Shown here in pieces: positions 1-5,843 of a stretch of 6,859 nucleotides of DNA. The first letter of the stretch is position 1. The number at the start of each line of letters is the position of its first letter. The stretch is from Methanobrevibacter sp. (lineage in GTDB: Archaea > Methanobacteriota > Methanobacteria > Methanobacteriales > Methanobacteriaceae): positions 1 through 6,859 of the forward strand of contig JADLKP010000119.1 of assembly GCA_016838945.1 (NCBI GenBank), written 5' to 3'. The notes beneath the pieces are model-generated. The model saw only the letters and a program-made list of their open reading frames with translations, was not told the DNA's origin and did not search any database. A program made the position numbers and the translations under genes.

Positions 1-2
1 AA

Positions 3-638
3 AATAAGATAATCTTTTTTTTATCTTTAATTTCATTTCTATTAGGGTGTTTCATTCCAATTGATAGTGTAAATTTATTGGATATTGTTTGTTCTATATT
101 ATTAGGATTTGCTTTATCTTTGTTTACAATGTATAATGTATTTTTCCTTAATAAAAAAGATAAAAAGTTTAATTTAGGTATTTTAATTACATTTCTCTTT
201 ATTATCATATCATTATTATTAAAATTTTATTTTAGTGATTTTATTTCAGTCACTAATTTAATAATGGGATATAAAAATGATTATCTTATTTTATCATTAA
301 CATTTATTTTATTAAGTGCAACTTTATCTTTATTAGCTTTTACATATAAAATGATTTTAGAAAGTGATAATAATATTATGAAAAAGAATGGGGAGAATTT
401 TTTTATTTCTACTATATTCTCAGGAATTTTTTTCATATTTGCCTTTCTTTTATCTGCATTTTGTAAATTTTTAAAAATCTCTTCTAAAACTCAAATGAAT
501 CTTTTATACTGGGCTGATTTTCTAGAAGTATTTTTCTTTACATTTTTATTAATTAATTGTTTATTTTTTGCATATTTTATGCTTAAATTTTTAATTCAAG
601 GATTCAGATCTTCTTTAGAGTTTCTTCTTCAAAGATAA
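3..638 (+). CDS. Multi-pass membrane protein, 5'-truncated by window edge
   Basis: I do not recognise this protein. The frame is open from base 3 to the stop at 636-638 with no stop and no ATG before base 78, so the N-terminus lies outside the window. The TTG at 78 is probably not the true start, because the preceding 25 codons encode another hydrophobic stretch (IIFFLSLISFLLGCFI). Of the 211 visible residues, about six segments are membrane-like, near 3-18, 29-49, 58-77, 94-117, 133-153 and 173-197. Short Lys/Asn-rich loops separate them (NKKDKK, ESDNNIMKKNGEN). No catalytic motif is visible. Codon use is extremely A/T-rich, like the YaaC-region genes. It ends 108 bases before the XRE gene, which has its own promoter, so it is probably a separate transcription unit. 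It could be an accessory membrane protein; nothing in the sequence says more. That a membrane protein is encoded here is confident; its function is unknown. Confidence 0.75.
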   Translation, partial: NKIIFFLSLISFLLGCFIPIDSVNLLDIVCSILLGFALSLFTMYNVFFLNKKDKKFNLGILITFLFIIISLLLKFYFSDFISVTNLIMGYKNDYLILSLTFILLSATLSLLAFTYKMILESDNNIMKKNGENFFISTIFSGIFFIFAFLLSAFCKFLKISSKTQMNLLYWADFLEVFFFTFLLINCLFFAYFMLKFLIQGFRSSLEFLLQR

Positions 639-671
639 ATTCTTTAAAATTTCAATAATTTTTTCATTGTA
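639..671 (+). terminator. T-rich 3' flank of the membrane-protein gene
   Basis: Immediately after the stop the + strand becomes T-rich, with a T6 tract at about 659-664 inside AATTTTTTCATTG. Archaeal transcription commonly ends at such T-tracts without a hairpin. The assignment rests only on the T-run and its position. Confidence 0.35.
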
Positions 672-712
672 TGGAATATTTTTTAGTTAAATTTATATAA
701 TAAAATATTCCA
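672..712. promoter_or_regulatory. Perfect 11-bp inverted repeat bracketing a TATA box (candidate operator)
   Basis: TGGAATATTTT (672-682) and AAAATATTCCA (702-712) are perfect reverse complements separated by 19 bases. The half-site centres are 30 bases apart, close to three turns of DNA. The spacer contains the predicted TATA box of the XRE gene. A repressor bound here would block TBP/TFB, which suits autoregulation by the XRE protein encoded directly downstream. A hairpin role as terminator of the upstream gene is possible but less likely, given the 19-base loop and the very AT-rich stem. Confidence 0.5.
692..699 (+). promoter_or_regulatory. Predicted archaeal TATA box for the xre-immA-PIN operon
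   Basis: TTTATATA lies about 50 bases upstream of the XRE start codon. With the usual 25-base spacing, transcription would start near 720 and leave a short leader. That leader contains AGGGT at 734-738, a plausible ribosome binding site eight bases before ATG 747. The box is also identical to the sites ahead of the genes at 4853 and 5895. Confidence 0.55.
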
Positions 713-746
713 ATATATAATTAACTGATTAGTAGGGTATAAAAAT

Positions 747-1079
747 ATGGTAGAAACAGTAGGTGATAGATTAAAAAGACTAAGAAAAGAAAATAATTTC
801 ACTCAAAACCAAATAGCAGAATATCTTGGATTTAAACAAGGTCAAATAGCTAAATTGGAAAGTAATGAAAGAAAATTAAAGAGTGATTCAATAATTAAAC
901 TATCAAATCTTTACAGATGCTCTTCAGAATATATCATATTAGGTATTGGAGAGTATTCCAAAACTAATTTAGCATTCAGATCAAACAATAAAAACCTATC
1001 ATTGGATGATATTGCTGAGATGAATAGAATAATTGATAATCTGGAATTCCTATCAAGAATTACAAACAAACAGGAGTAA
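747..1079 (+). CDS. XRE-family HTH transcriptional regulator (ImmR-like partner of ImmA)
   Basis: A 110-residue DNA-binding protein. Residues about 7-63 form a Cro/C1-type helix-turn-helix: DRLKRLRKENNFTQNQIAEY leads into the recognition-helix segment KQGQIAKLESNERKL at 30-44, with the usual buried positions. The C-terminal part (about 74-105, AFRS followed by LSLDDIAEMNRIIDNLEF) resembles the linker I remember from XRE proteins paired with ImmA/IrrE peptidases; this is a resemblance from memory. The gene is followed after two bases by the ImmA-like gene, whose ribosome binding site lies in this gene's last codons, so the two are translationally linked. By analogy with ImmR/ImmA of mobile elements, it probably represses its own operon until cleaved. 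The inverted repeat around its TATA box at 672-712 is a natural operator candidate. ATG 747 is chosen because of AGGGT upstream and because the HTH begins at once. Regulator class is confident; targets are inferred. Confidence 0.9.
   Translation: MVETVGDRLKRLRKENNFTQNQIAEYLGFKQGQIAKLESNERKLKSDSIIKLSNLYRCSSEYIILGIGEYSKTNLAFRSNNKNLSLDDIAEMNRIIDNLEFLSRITNKQE
1072..1076 (+). promoter_or_regulatory. Ribosome binding site AGGAG fixing the ImmA-like start
   Basis: AGGAG sits in the final codons of the XRE gene, five bases before ATG 1082. It supports this start codon and shows that translation of the two genes is coupled. Confidence 0.65.
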
Positions 1080-1081
1080 TC

Positions 1082-1807
1082 ATGTATTTGGAAATGAATG
1101 AGTTGGCTTGTGCTTGCAGGAGACAATGGAAAATTGACATAAATGAATCCATTGACATATTTTCACTTGCCATAAATAAAATAAAAAACCTTACAATAGT
1201 GTTTAAAGTAATGGATGATGACATAAGTGGAGCTTGTCTAAAATTGGAAAATGAAAATATAATATTTGTAAACTCAAGACACAGTAAAGGAAGACAGGCT
1301 TTCACAATAGCTCATGAATTGTACCACCTAAAATATGATGATGATAATTTTAATATATGTGGAATAGATAGTGATGATGAGATAGAGAAAAAGGCAGATC
1401 TTTTTGCATCATGCTTATTGATGCCTCATGGGGCAATAGAAACATATAAATTAAACAATGATATTCAAAGTTGGGATTTGGATTCAATAATAGATGCTGA
1501 ACAATACTTCCAAATATCACATCAAGCATTACTCTGGAGGATTAGACACTTCCTAAATGAGATTAGTTATGAACAATATATGGCATTTAAGGATGATATA
1601 ATTCGTAATGCGTCCATTAGGGGCTATGATACAAGTTTATACACCCCATATTTAAATAAGGAATATTTAACTATTGGAAATTATATCAAATTAACGGAAA
1701 AAGCATTTGAAGAGGATTTAATTTCAAGAGGAAAAAAAGAGGAATTGTTGCTAGATGCTTTTCGTGAGGATATTGTGTACAATTTAAATGATGATGAATC
1801 ATTCTAA
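1082..1807 (+). CDS. ImmA/IrrE-type zinc metallopeptidase
   Basis: A 241-residue protein of the ImmA/IrrE (COG2856) family. The zincin motif HELYH is at residues 78-82 (H78 and H82 zinc ligands, E79 catalytic) within AFTIAHELYHLKYD. The family's second signature follows at 102-115 (EKKADLFASCLLMP); E102 is the likely third zinc ligand. After this comes a helical region, including a conserved-looking QISHQALLWRIRHF (about 144-157), the segment that normally follows the LLMP motif in this family. Known members cleave an XRE-type repressor: ImmA cuts ImmR in ICEBs1, and IrrE cuts DdrO in Deinococcus. The adjacent XRE gene is therefore the expected substrate. No signal peptide is seen, so it should be cytoplasmic. 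All catalytic residues are present and the frame is intact. It is followed after 12 bases by the PIN gene, which it may help switch on. Confidence 0.92.
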   Translation: MYLEMNELACACRRQWKIDINESIDIFSLAINKIKNLTIVFKVMDDDISGACLKLENENIIFVNSRHSKGRQAFTIAHELYHLKYDDDNFNICGIDSDDEIEKKADLFASCLLMPHGAIETYKLNNDIQSWDLDSIIDAEQYFQISHQALLWRIRHFLNEISYEQYMAFKDDIIRNASIRGYDTSLYTPYLNKEYLTIGNYIKLTEKAFEEDLISRGKKEELLLDAFREDIVYNLNDDESF

Positions 1808-1819
1808 GTAGGTGATAAA

Positions 1820-2344
1820 ATGAAGCCTACTTTTTATGATACTGATTGTTTAAGCTGTTTTATTGTAATAGATGATACATCTATTTTAGAAGAACAATTG
1901 AATGCATTTATCTCCCCTTTGAAGTTTATGAAGAATTTGATAGGCCACATATACAATTTCTTAAAAATAGGGTTGACAATCTAATTGAGAAAGGGTTTGT
2001 TAAAATAGTTAAATTTGATACAGATACGGAAGATTATCTTCTTTTCATGAAATTATCTTCGGATTATTTTAATGATAAACCGATTGGAAAAGGAGAAGCT
2101 GCTGTTATTTCTCATGCTAAAAAAACATAATGGTATTGTAGCGAGCAATAACACAAAAGATGTAATGCATTATGTTGAAAAATATAATTTGGAAAGAATT
2201 ACTGTTGGAGATATTTTGGTAATGGCATTAGAAAAGGGAATAATTACTGAAAAAGAAGGTAATGTGATTTGGTCTAAGATGTTAAAATGGAATAGATGGT
2301 TAAATGCAGATAGTTTTACAAGTTATTTAAGAAAAAATAAATAA
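1820..2344 (+). pseudogene. PIN-domain ribonuclease-like gene with two compensating frameshifts
   Basis: Translation from ATG 1820 (ribosome binding site GGTGAT at 1811-1816) gives FYDTDCLSCFIVID, the first PIN strand with D7. This frame then turns to nonsense and stops at 1982-1984. The PIN sequence continues one base back, from about 1909: YLPFEVYEEFDRP and onward to KPIGKGEAAVISHAKK, where E (codon 2095-2097) is the conserved PIN Glu. That frame stops at 2128-2130, just after an A7 run (2119-2125). The original frame then resumes with HNGIVASNNTKDV and ends at 2344. One base appears missing near 1890-1911 and one A extra in the A7 run, for a net change of zero and about 174 residues restored. 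The usual fourth acidic residue seems to be Asn (SNN). PIN domains are Mg-dependent RNases, often VapC-type toxins or, as here, effectors behind XRE-ImmA. It is a pseudogene as written; sequencing error is possible. Confidence 0.8.
2323..2330 (+). promoter_or_regulatory. Possible TATA-like element for a leaderless YaaC transcript
   Basis: TTATTTAA lies about 20-29 bases before the two candidate YaaC start codons (2346 and 2355). No ribosome binding site precedes either, so a leaderless transcript is one explanation. The match is weak in such AT-rich DNA. Confidence 0.2.
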
Positions 2345-2345
2345 T

Positions 2346-3491
2346 ATGATTATTATGGAAAAAGAAATTATTTTAACAGAAAATCCCAATAAAGAACTAT
2401 GGAACCAATTTAAACAATTTGAAAATATTGATATTTGTTTGAATTATTTTAAAAAAAATTGTAAAAAGTTTGATAATAGTGAAAAGTTTGAAAAGAGAGC
2501 ATATTTGATGAAATATTATATTACTCAAGCAAAAGAGTATTATGTTTCCTCTAGAGATGCATCTGTCTTAACTAAACCTACATTGTTATATTATGGAGCA
2601 TCATGTTTAGTGAAAGCTTTAATATTAGCAAAAAGATGTTATCAAGATGATTCAACAGGACATGGTTTAAACGTCCATAAATTCAAATCTGAAGATTTGC
2701 TTGATTTTAAAATTTATCCTGTAACAGGAACTTTTTTGCAATTATATCAAGTTTTAGAAAATAGTGATATTAGTTATATAAAGTCTTTTGATTTTAATTT
2801 AGATGATTTATTTTCATTTATTCCAGAATTAAAAGATGATTATGAAATGATATTTAATAAAAAATCTTTGGCTATAAAAGTAGATAGAGTGAAAGATGAA
2901 AATGGTGTATATTTATTTTATCAAGGAGATTATTTTGACAATGAAGATTTAATCAATAATTATTTTAATAATTTGCCTAACTTTGAAAAATATTATTTTA
3001 CACCTAATGTTTCTAAAGATCATATGAGTTGTTATAAAAAACCTTACGAAAAAGGAGATATTGTAATAAGAAATATTATGGGTGAAGAATTTTTTATATC
3101 TTCATTAAATCAGGATAATCGTTTCATTTATTTTTCTCAGATAACAGTTCATTTTTTAATTTTGTATTTATTGAGTATGTTGTCAAGATATTATATTAAT
3201 CCATGGGTTAGTGAAAATTCATTAGATGAGAATCGTTATTTTTATATAATCGAAAAATTTTTAGATATAAATATGCGAAAATTTCCCAACTTAATTTTAA
3301 ACGAAATTTTAAATAAAGAATTAATTTTTTCAGTTGAATATTATAAACCTTCTGGTTTTGATTTTGATAATATAAAAGGTTTGGTAGAAGAAATAGTGAA
3401 TGAATCTATTGAAGAAAATAATCTTAGAGAAGAAAAAGAAGAAATTAAAAGGAAGTTTATGGATGATGTATATAGTGGAAGAAATTGGTGA
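2346..3491 (+). CDS. YaaC-family protein
   Basis: A 381-residue protein that I assign to the YaaC-like family from its N-terminal half. The key stretch is residues 51-94: RAYLMKYYITQAKEYY, then a Ser/Ala-rich step, then KPTLLYYGASCLVKALIL, with the HGL motif at 106-108. That order (helix with QA-yy, then KPxLLYY with a following hydrophobic helix, then HGL) is the family hallmark as I know it. The biochemical function of YaaC proteins is not established. No membrane segment or signal peptide is seen; the C-terminus (about 352-374) is a charged Glu/Lys-rich helix. The gene begins one base after the PIN stop with no recognisable ribosome binding site; it may start at ATG 2346 or ATG 2355. It would rely on coupling to PIN translation or on a leaderless transcript. 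Its last 29 bases overlap the next gene, so the two are probably co-expressed partners. Confidence 0.7.
   Translation: MIIMEKEIILTENPNKELWNQFKQFENIDICLNYFKKNCKKFDNSEKFEKRAYLMKYYITQAKEYYVSSRDASVLTKPTLLYYGASCLVKALILAKRCYQDDSTGHGLNVHKFKSEDLLDFKIYPVTGTFLQLYQVLENSDISYIKSFDFNLDDLFSFIPELKDDYEMIFNKKSLAIKVDRVKDENGVYLFYQGDYFDNEDLINNYFNNLPNFEKYYFTPNVSKDHMSCYKKPYEKGDIVIRNIMGEEFFISSLNQDNRFIYFSQITVHFLILYLLSMLSRYYINPWVSENSLDENRYFYIIEKFLDINMRKFPNLILNEILNKELIFSVEYYKPSGFDFDNIKGLVEEIVNESIEENNLREEKEEIKRKFMDDVYSGRNW
3450..3455 (+). promoter_or_regulatory. Ribosome binding site AGGAAG deciding the start at 3463
   Basis: AGGAAG, inside the end of the YaaC gene, is seven bases before ATG 3463. The upstream in-frame ATG at 3400 has no such site, and the Lys-rich residues between the two ATGs are simply YaaC's Glu/Lys-rich C-terminal codons read in another frame. 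Confidence 0.5.
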
Positions 3492-4386
3492 ATCTTTTTT
3501 AGAATTAAAAGAGGTTTCTGAATTTAAAGAGGAATTTGAAAGACTAAATTCATTAGCAGATTATAGAAATTTGTTTTATTATGATTTTTTTCATTTTTCT
3601 TTAGAAGATAAAAATCAATTTGAAAGTTTTTTAGCAGCTTCATTATATTTTTTTAAGAGTTTTCCTGAAAATGCATTGCCTATCTTAAAAATGATAAAAG
3701 ATTATTGCTTTCCTTTGGCATTAAAAATAAATTTTATATTATGGGTTTTAAATCATTATTATTATGATGATAAAGTTATACAATTAATTAATTTGCCTTA
3801 TTCCCATATTTTTAATCAATATGATGAAAACTGTCATAGGGATAATCTTGAATTAAAAAACATTTTTAATGATTTTTTTCCTGAAGATAATAATATTTTC
3901 GATTTAATTTTGAATTTAAGAGATTCCTTTCATGATTCAGATAAATTTAAAAAATTTATAGAGTTATCAAAATCAAAAAATGAGGAATTTGAATATTATG
4001 AAAAAGCTTTAAAATCATATTTTTATATTGTAAAAGAGATTATTTTTGAAATAATTTTATTTAATAAAATTGTGGAAATAGATAGAAATAATATTTTAAA
4101 ATTAAAAGAATCAAATTCTGCTGAAGGGTCTTTATTTGACATTAAACTAATTGATTGCTCTATAAAAAATTTTAGGATAGTTAAAATTCGGATAAATGAT
4201 AATCTTAAATTTGGAGTGATAAGGTCAAAAACTACAAATATTTCCCCTAAAAAAAGCACAATAATAAGAATAAAAGGAGAATATATAAATAAGGGGGTCT
4301 TTGGCAAATATAGTAAAAATATGGAATTTTATTCTCAAAATTTTGATAGATTAAACAATTTTGATTTTTTTCCTAATTTAATTTAA
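3463..4386 (+). CDS. Unrecognised protein overlapping and co-encoded with YaaC
   Basis: I do not recognise this family. From ATG 3463 it has 307 residues (a second ATG follows at 3466; the frame is open back to an ATG at 3400). The first two thirds look mostly helical, rich in Phe, Tyr, Asn, Asp and Lys: SLADYRNLFYYDFFHF near 30-45, EEFEYYEKALKSYFYIVKEI near 172-191. The final third (about 218-307) looks more beta-rich, with alternating hydrophobic strands such as DIKLIDCSIKNFRIVKIRI and STIIRIKGEYINKGVFG. No membrane segment, signal peptide, Cys cluster or metal motif is evident. A 29-base overlap with YaaC and identical A/T-heavy codon choice suggest one inherited unit, perhaps a complex of the two proteins. 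It could be a specificity or partner subunit, but nothing in the sequence fixes a function. A coding gene is confident. Confidence 0.8.
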   Translation: MMYIVEEIGESFLELKEVSEFKEEFERLNSLADYRNLFYYDFFHFSLEDKNQFESFLAASLYFFKSFPENALPILKMIKDYCFPLALKINFILWVLNHYYYDDKVIQLINLPYSHIFNQYDENCHRDNLELKNIFNDFFPEDNNIFDLILNLRDSFHDSDKFKKFIELSKSKNEEFEYYEKALKSYFYIVKEIIFEIILFNKIVEIDRNNILKLKESNSAEGSLFDIKLIDCSIKNFRIVKIRINDNLKFGVIRSKTTNISPKKSTIIRIKGEYINKGVFGKYSKNMEFYSQNFDRLNNFDFFPNLI

Positions 4387-4418
4387 TGAAAATTTTAATA
4401 TAAAATTAGTGTGATAAT

Positions 4419-4811
4419 ATGCAAGTAGCAATAGCTAAAAACTTAAAAACCAAAGAAATACTAGAACTAGACGATATTACATTCCAATTCGTCTTATGGC
4501 TAAATGAAAACAATTACACAGAATTAGACAATGTATACGCAAAATCAACTCTAAAAACAACAGTAAAAGAGTTCAACGAACTAAACAACCAAATGACATT
4601 CCAAGGAGAAGACGAACTATTAGTCCCACAAATAAACTACTTTGTAGAACTAAACACTTGGGTCTGCTTTGGAAAGGAACAAGATGAGGAAATCAATTTA
4701 AGCTTTGAAATATGTGATGTAGTATACGACAAGCAAACACATAAGGAATCCTACAATCCAATCGAACTCACATACCTGATTCCATTCTTAAACTCATTTG
4801 AAAAAGAATAA
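4419..4811 (+). CDS. Unrecognised 130-residue cytoplasmic protein with different codon use
   Basis: No family recognised. ATG 4419 is supported by GTGAT at 4411-4415. The protein is acidic, with predicted mixed alpha/beta segments: FQFVLWLNENNY near 23-34, YFVELNTWVCFG near 74-85, INLSFEICDVVYD near 91-103, and a hydrophobic ELTYLIPFLNSF before the C-terminus. No membrane segment or metal-binding cluster is seen. Codon use is unlike the genes just upstream: many AAC, TAC, GAC, TTC and CTA codons, where the YaaC-region genes use almost only AAT, TAT, GAT, TTT and TTA. This suggests a long-resident host gene, while its upstream neighbours arrived separately. It lies 32 bases after the preceding stop, where a TATA-like TTTAATATAAAA (4394-4405) sits too close for a normal leader. 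It is followed at once by the promoter of the zinc-ribbon gene. Confidence 0.75.
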   Translation: MQVAIAKNLKTKEILELDDITFQFVLWLNENNYTELDNVYAKSTLKTTVKEFNELNNQMTFQGEDELLVPQINYFVELNTWVCFGKEQDEEINLSFEICDVVYDKQTHKESYNPIELTYLIPFLNSFEKE

Positions 4812-4813
4812 TC

Positions 4814-4821
4814 TTTATATA
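4814..4821 (+). promoter_or_regulatory. Predicted TATA box of the zinc-ribbon gene
   Basis: TTTATATA directly follows the stop of the preceding gene and lies about 32-39 bases before ATG 4853. Transcription would begin near 4842, just at the ribosome binding site GGGTG (4844-4848), giving a very short leader. Confidence 0.55.
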
Positions 4822-4852
4822 TAACCAATCCCAATTACTTTTAGGGTGTATT

Positions 4853-5380
4853 ATGTCAATTGATGATAAGATGGAAAGGTTATATAGAGAAAACAAGTTG
4901 ACTGAAAAGAAAGGAAACAAGTCTAGGCAAAATGAATTGAGCTATGAAGGATATTCTACTGGCTCTGAAGAATATGTATATGCCAATGCAATTCAAACTG
5001 AACCGATGGCCTTTTGTCCAGAGTGCGATGGCATGATGTTGCCATATTTGGATGGGCATAAATGCAATGGCTGCGGTTACACTGAAGAATCAGTAAAAGA
5101 ATCAAATCATGAAGTGGAGTATGTAAGAATTCCTGAAAAAAGGGTTAAGCCAAATTCAAGAATCATTAAACCTAAAGCGGAAGTCACTTCCACTTTTAGA
5201 TTAGAAGAGCTAAAAGATGAATTGTCTAATTTGGATGATGGCATTTTTGATATAGTGGCATCATTACTCGGTGTTCCAAATTCATTGGAAAAGGAAGGGA
5301 AAATAGATTTCATGATTGATAACTACAAATCAAAAAGCATAGAAAGAAATATTCAGCATGCTAAAAAGATAAGGCCTTAA
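4853..5380 (+). CDS. Zinc-ribbon protein resembling the N-terminal ribbon of TFS/RpoM
   Basis: A 175-residue protein with one C4 zinc ribbon at residues 54-76: C55-x2-C58, then C71-x2-C74, within MAFCPECDGMMLPYLDG and HKCNGCGYTEE. The wording FCPxCxxMMxP...CxxCGY closely matches the N-terminal ribbon of archaeal transcription factor S and RNA polymerase M-type subunits. The C-terminal catalytic ribbon with its Asp-Glu pair is absent, so this is not TFS itself. The first 50 residues are charged and probably disordered. Residues about 115-170 form a helical module (FRLEELKDELSNL, then SLLGVPNSLEKEGKIDFMID) whose gap-and-helix pattern resembles a SAP/HeH nucleic-acid-binding fold; that is an inference. 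It may be a nucleic-acid or polymerase-associated protein restricted to Methanobacteriales. It has its own TATA box and GGGTG binding site and is followed after 14 bases by a small acidic-protein gene. Confidence 0.75.
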   Translation: MSIDDKMERLYRENKLTEKKGNKSRQNELSYEGYSTGSEEYVYANAIQTEPMAFCPECDGMMLPYLDGHKCNGCGYTEESVKESNHEVEYVRIPEKRVKPNSRIIKPKAEVTSTFRLEELKDELSNLDDGIFDIVASLLGVPNSLEKEGKIDFMIDNYKSKSIERNIQHAKKIRP

Positions 5381-5394
5381 AAAGATGTGATATT

Positions 5395-5529
5395 ATGTGG
5401 CAAAAGGACCATAGGAGATCTAAAAAGGGATGTGTAAGCAGAAAAAGATTCGAAGAGGAACCTGAATACTATTCATTCGATGACAACTATGACTATGGGG
5501 ATTACGATTATGAACAGGATAATGATTAA
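5395..5529 (+). CDS. Small 44-residue protein, basic N-terminus and acidic Tyr/Asp-rich tail
   Basis: An ATG at 5395 opens 44 codons ending at TAA 5527-5529. The start is preceded by GATGTGAT (5384-5391), close to the GGTGAT sites used elsewhere in the window, and lies 14 bases after the zinc-ribbon stop, so the two are likely one operon. The N-terminal 18 residues are strongly basic (KDHRRSKKGC, then SRKR). The rest is acidic and aromatic (EEEPEYYSFDD, DYGDYDYEQDND). Codons are varied, including TAC, GAC, AAC and CAG, as in the upstream operon gene and unlike random AT-rich noncoding DNA; this supports real coding. No family is recognised. The charge split suggests a disordered adaptor binding nucleic acid or the zinc-ribbon protein. 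A T-rich terminator-like motif begins about 25 bases after the stop. Confidence 0.6.
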   Translation: MWQKDHRRSKKGCVSRKRFEEEPEYYSFDDNYDYGDYDYEQDND

Positions 5530-5554
5530 TTAATATTCTCATATAGATAATCAT

Positions 5555-5592
5555 TTTACTTTTTTTATATTTTTTACCTATATTCAATTAAA
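5555..5592 (+). terminator. T-rich terminator-like motif, copy 1
   Basis: A C followed by T7 (5560-5566), ATA, T6 (5570-5575), then ATTCAATTAAA at 5582-5592. It starts about 25 bases after the stop of the 44-residue protein gene. Bases 5555-5576 are identical to 6727-6748 downstream of another gene, which supports a shared function as a transcription end site. Confidence 0.5.
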
Positions 5593-5642
5593 ATGAACAT
5601 ATAATTAATTAAATTAATCCAATTTTATCAACCATTATAATA

Positions 5643-5702
5643 ATCAACGCTATTTTTAATTAAATCTATAGAAATTTTCTATCTAAAATCAACTCTATTT
5701 TT
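5643..5702 (+). repeat. Imperfect direct repeat, 15-base units 45 bases apart
   Basis: ATCAACGCTATTTTT (5643-5657) and ATCAACTCTATTTTT (5688-5702) differ at one base. Both end in T-runs, the second running on to T12 at 5709. This may be duplicated terminator sequence or remains of intergenic duplication. Confidence 0.4.
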
Positions 5703-5810
5703 TTTTTTTACATATATGGTAAACTATATATAAAAATTTAAAGCATTATTAAACTCTAATTTTAATTTTACGAAATAATATCAATTCAATATGCATATGA
5801 AACTATAATA

Positions 5811-5818
5811 TTTATATA
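5811..5818 (+). promoter_or_regulatory. Predicted TATA box of the HEPN operon
   Basis: TTTATATA lies 77-84 bases before ATG 5895. Transcription would start near 5840, placing both palindromes (5844-5878) in the leader, where a bound repressor or RNA structure could act. Confidence 0.45.
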
Positions 5819-5843
5819 TGATTAAAACAAATACTCATACAAG

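Noticed and set aside
911..1305. Reverse-strand open frames over the xre and immA genes
   Set aside because: They lie opposite two well-supported genes, have no binding sites, and show no recognisable motif.
2072..2125. Separate small protein starting at ATG 2072
   Set aside because: Codons 2072-2125 are an out-of-frame reading of the PIN region; only the part after the A7 run is true PIN sequence.
2119..2126. A-AAA-AAC slippery heptamer as a programmed -1 frameshift in the PIN gene
   Set aside because: The heptamer is not in phase with the incoming frame, and the change needed there is +1 or -2 rather than -1. A second, upstream shift would still be required.
3400..3462. ATG 3400 as start of the gene downstream of YaaC
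   Set aside because: The extra 21 residues (Lys-rich) are a frame-shifted reading of YaaC's Glu/Lys-rich C-terminal codons, and ATG 3463 has the better ribosome binding site.
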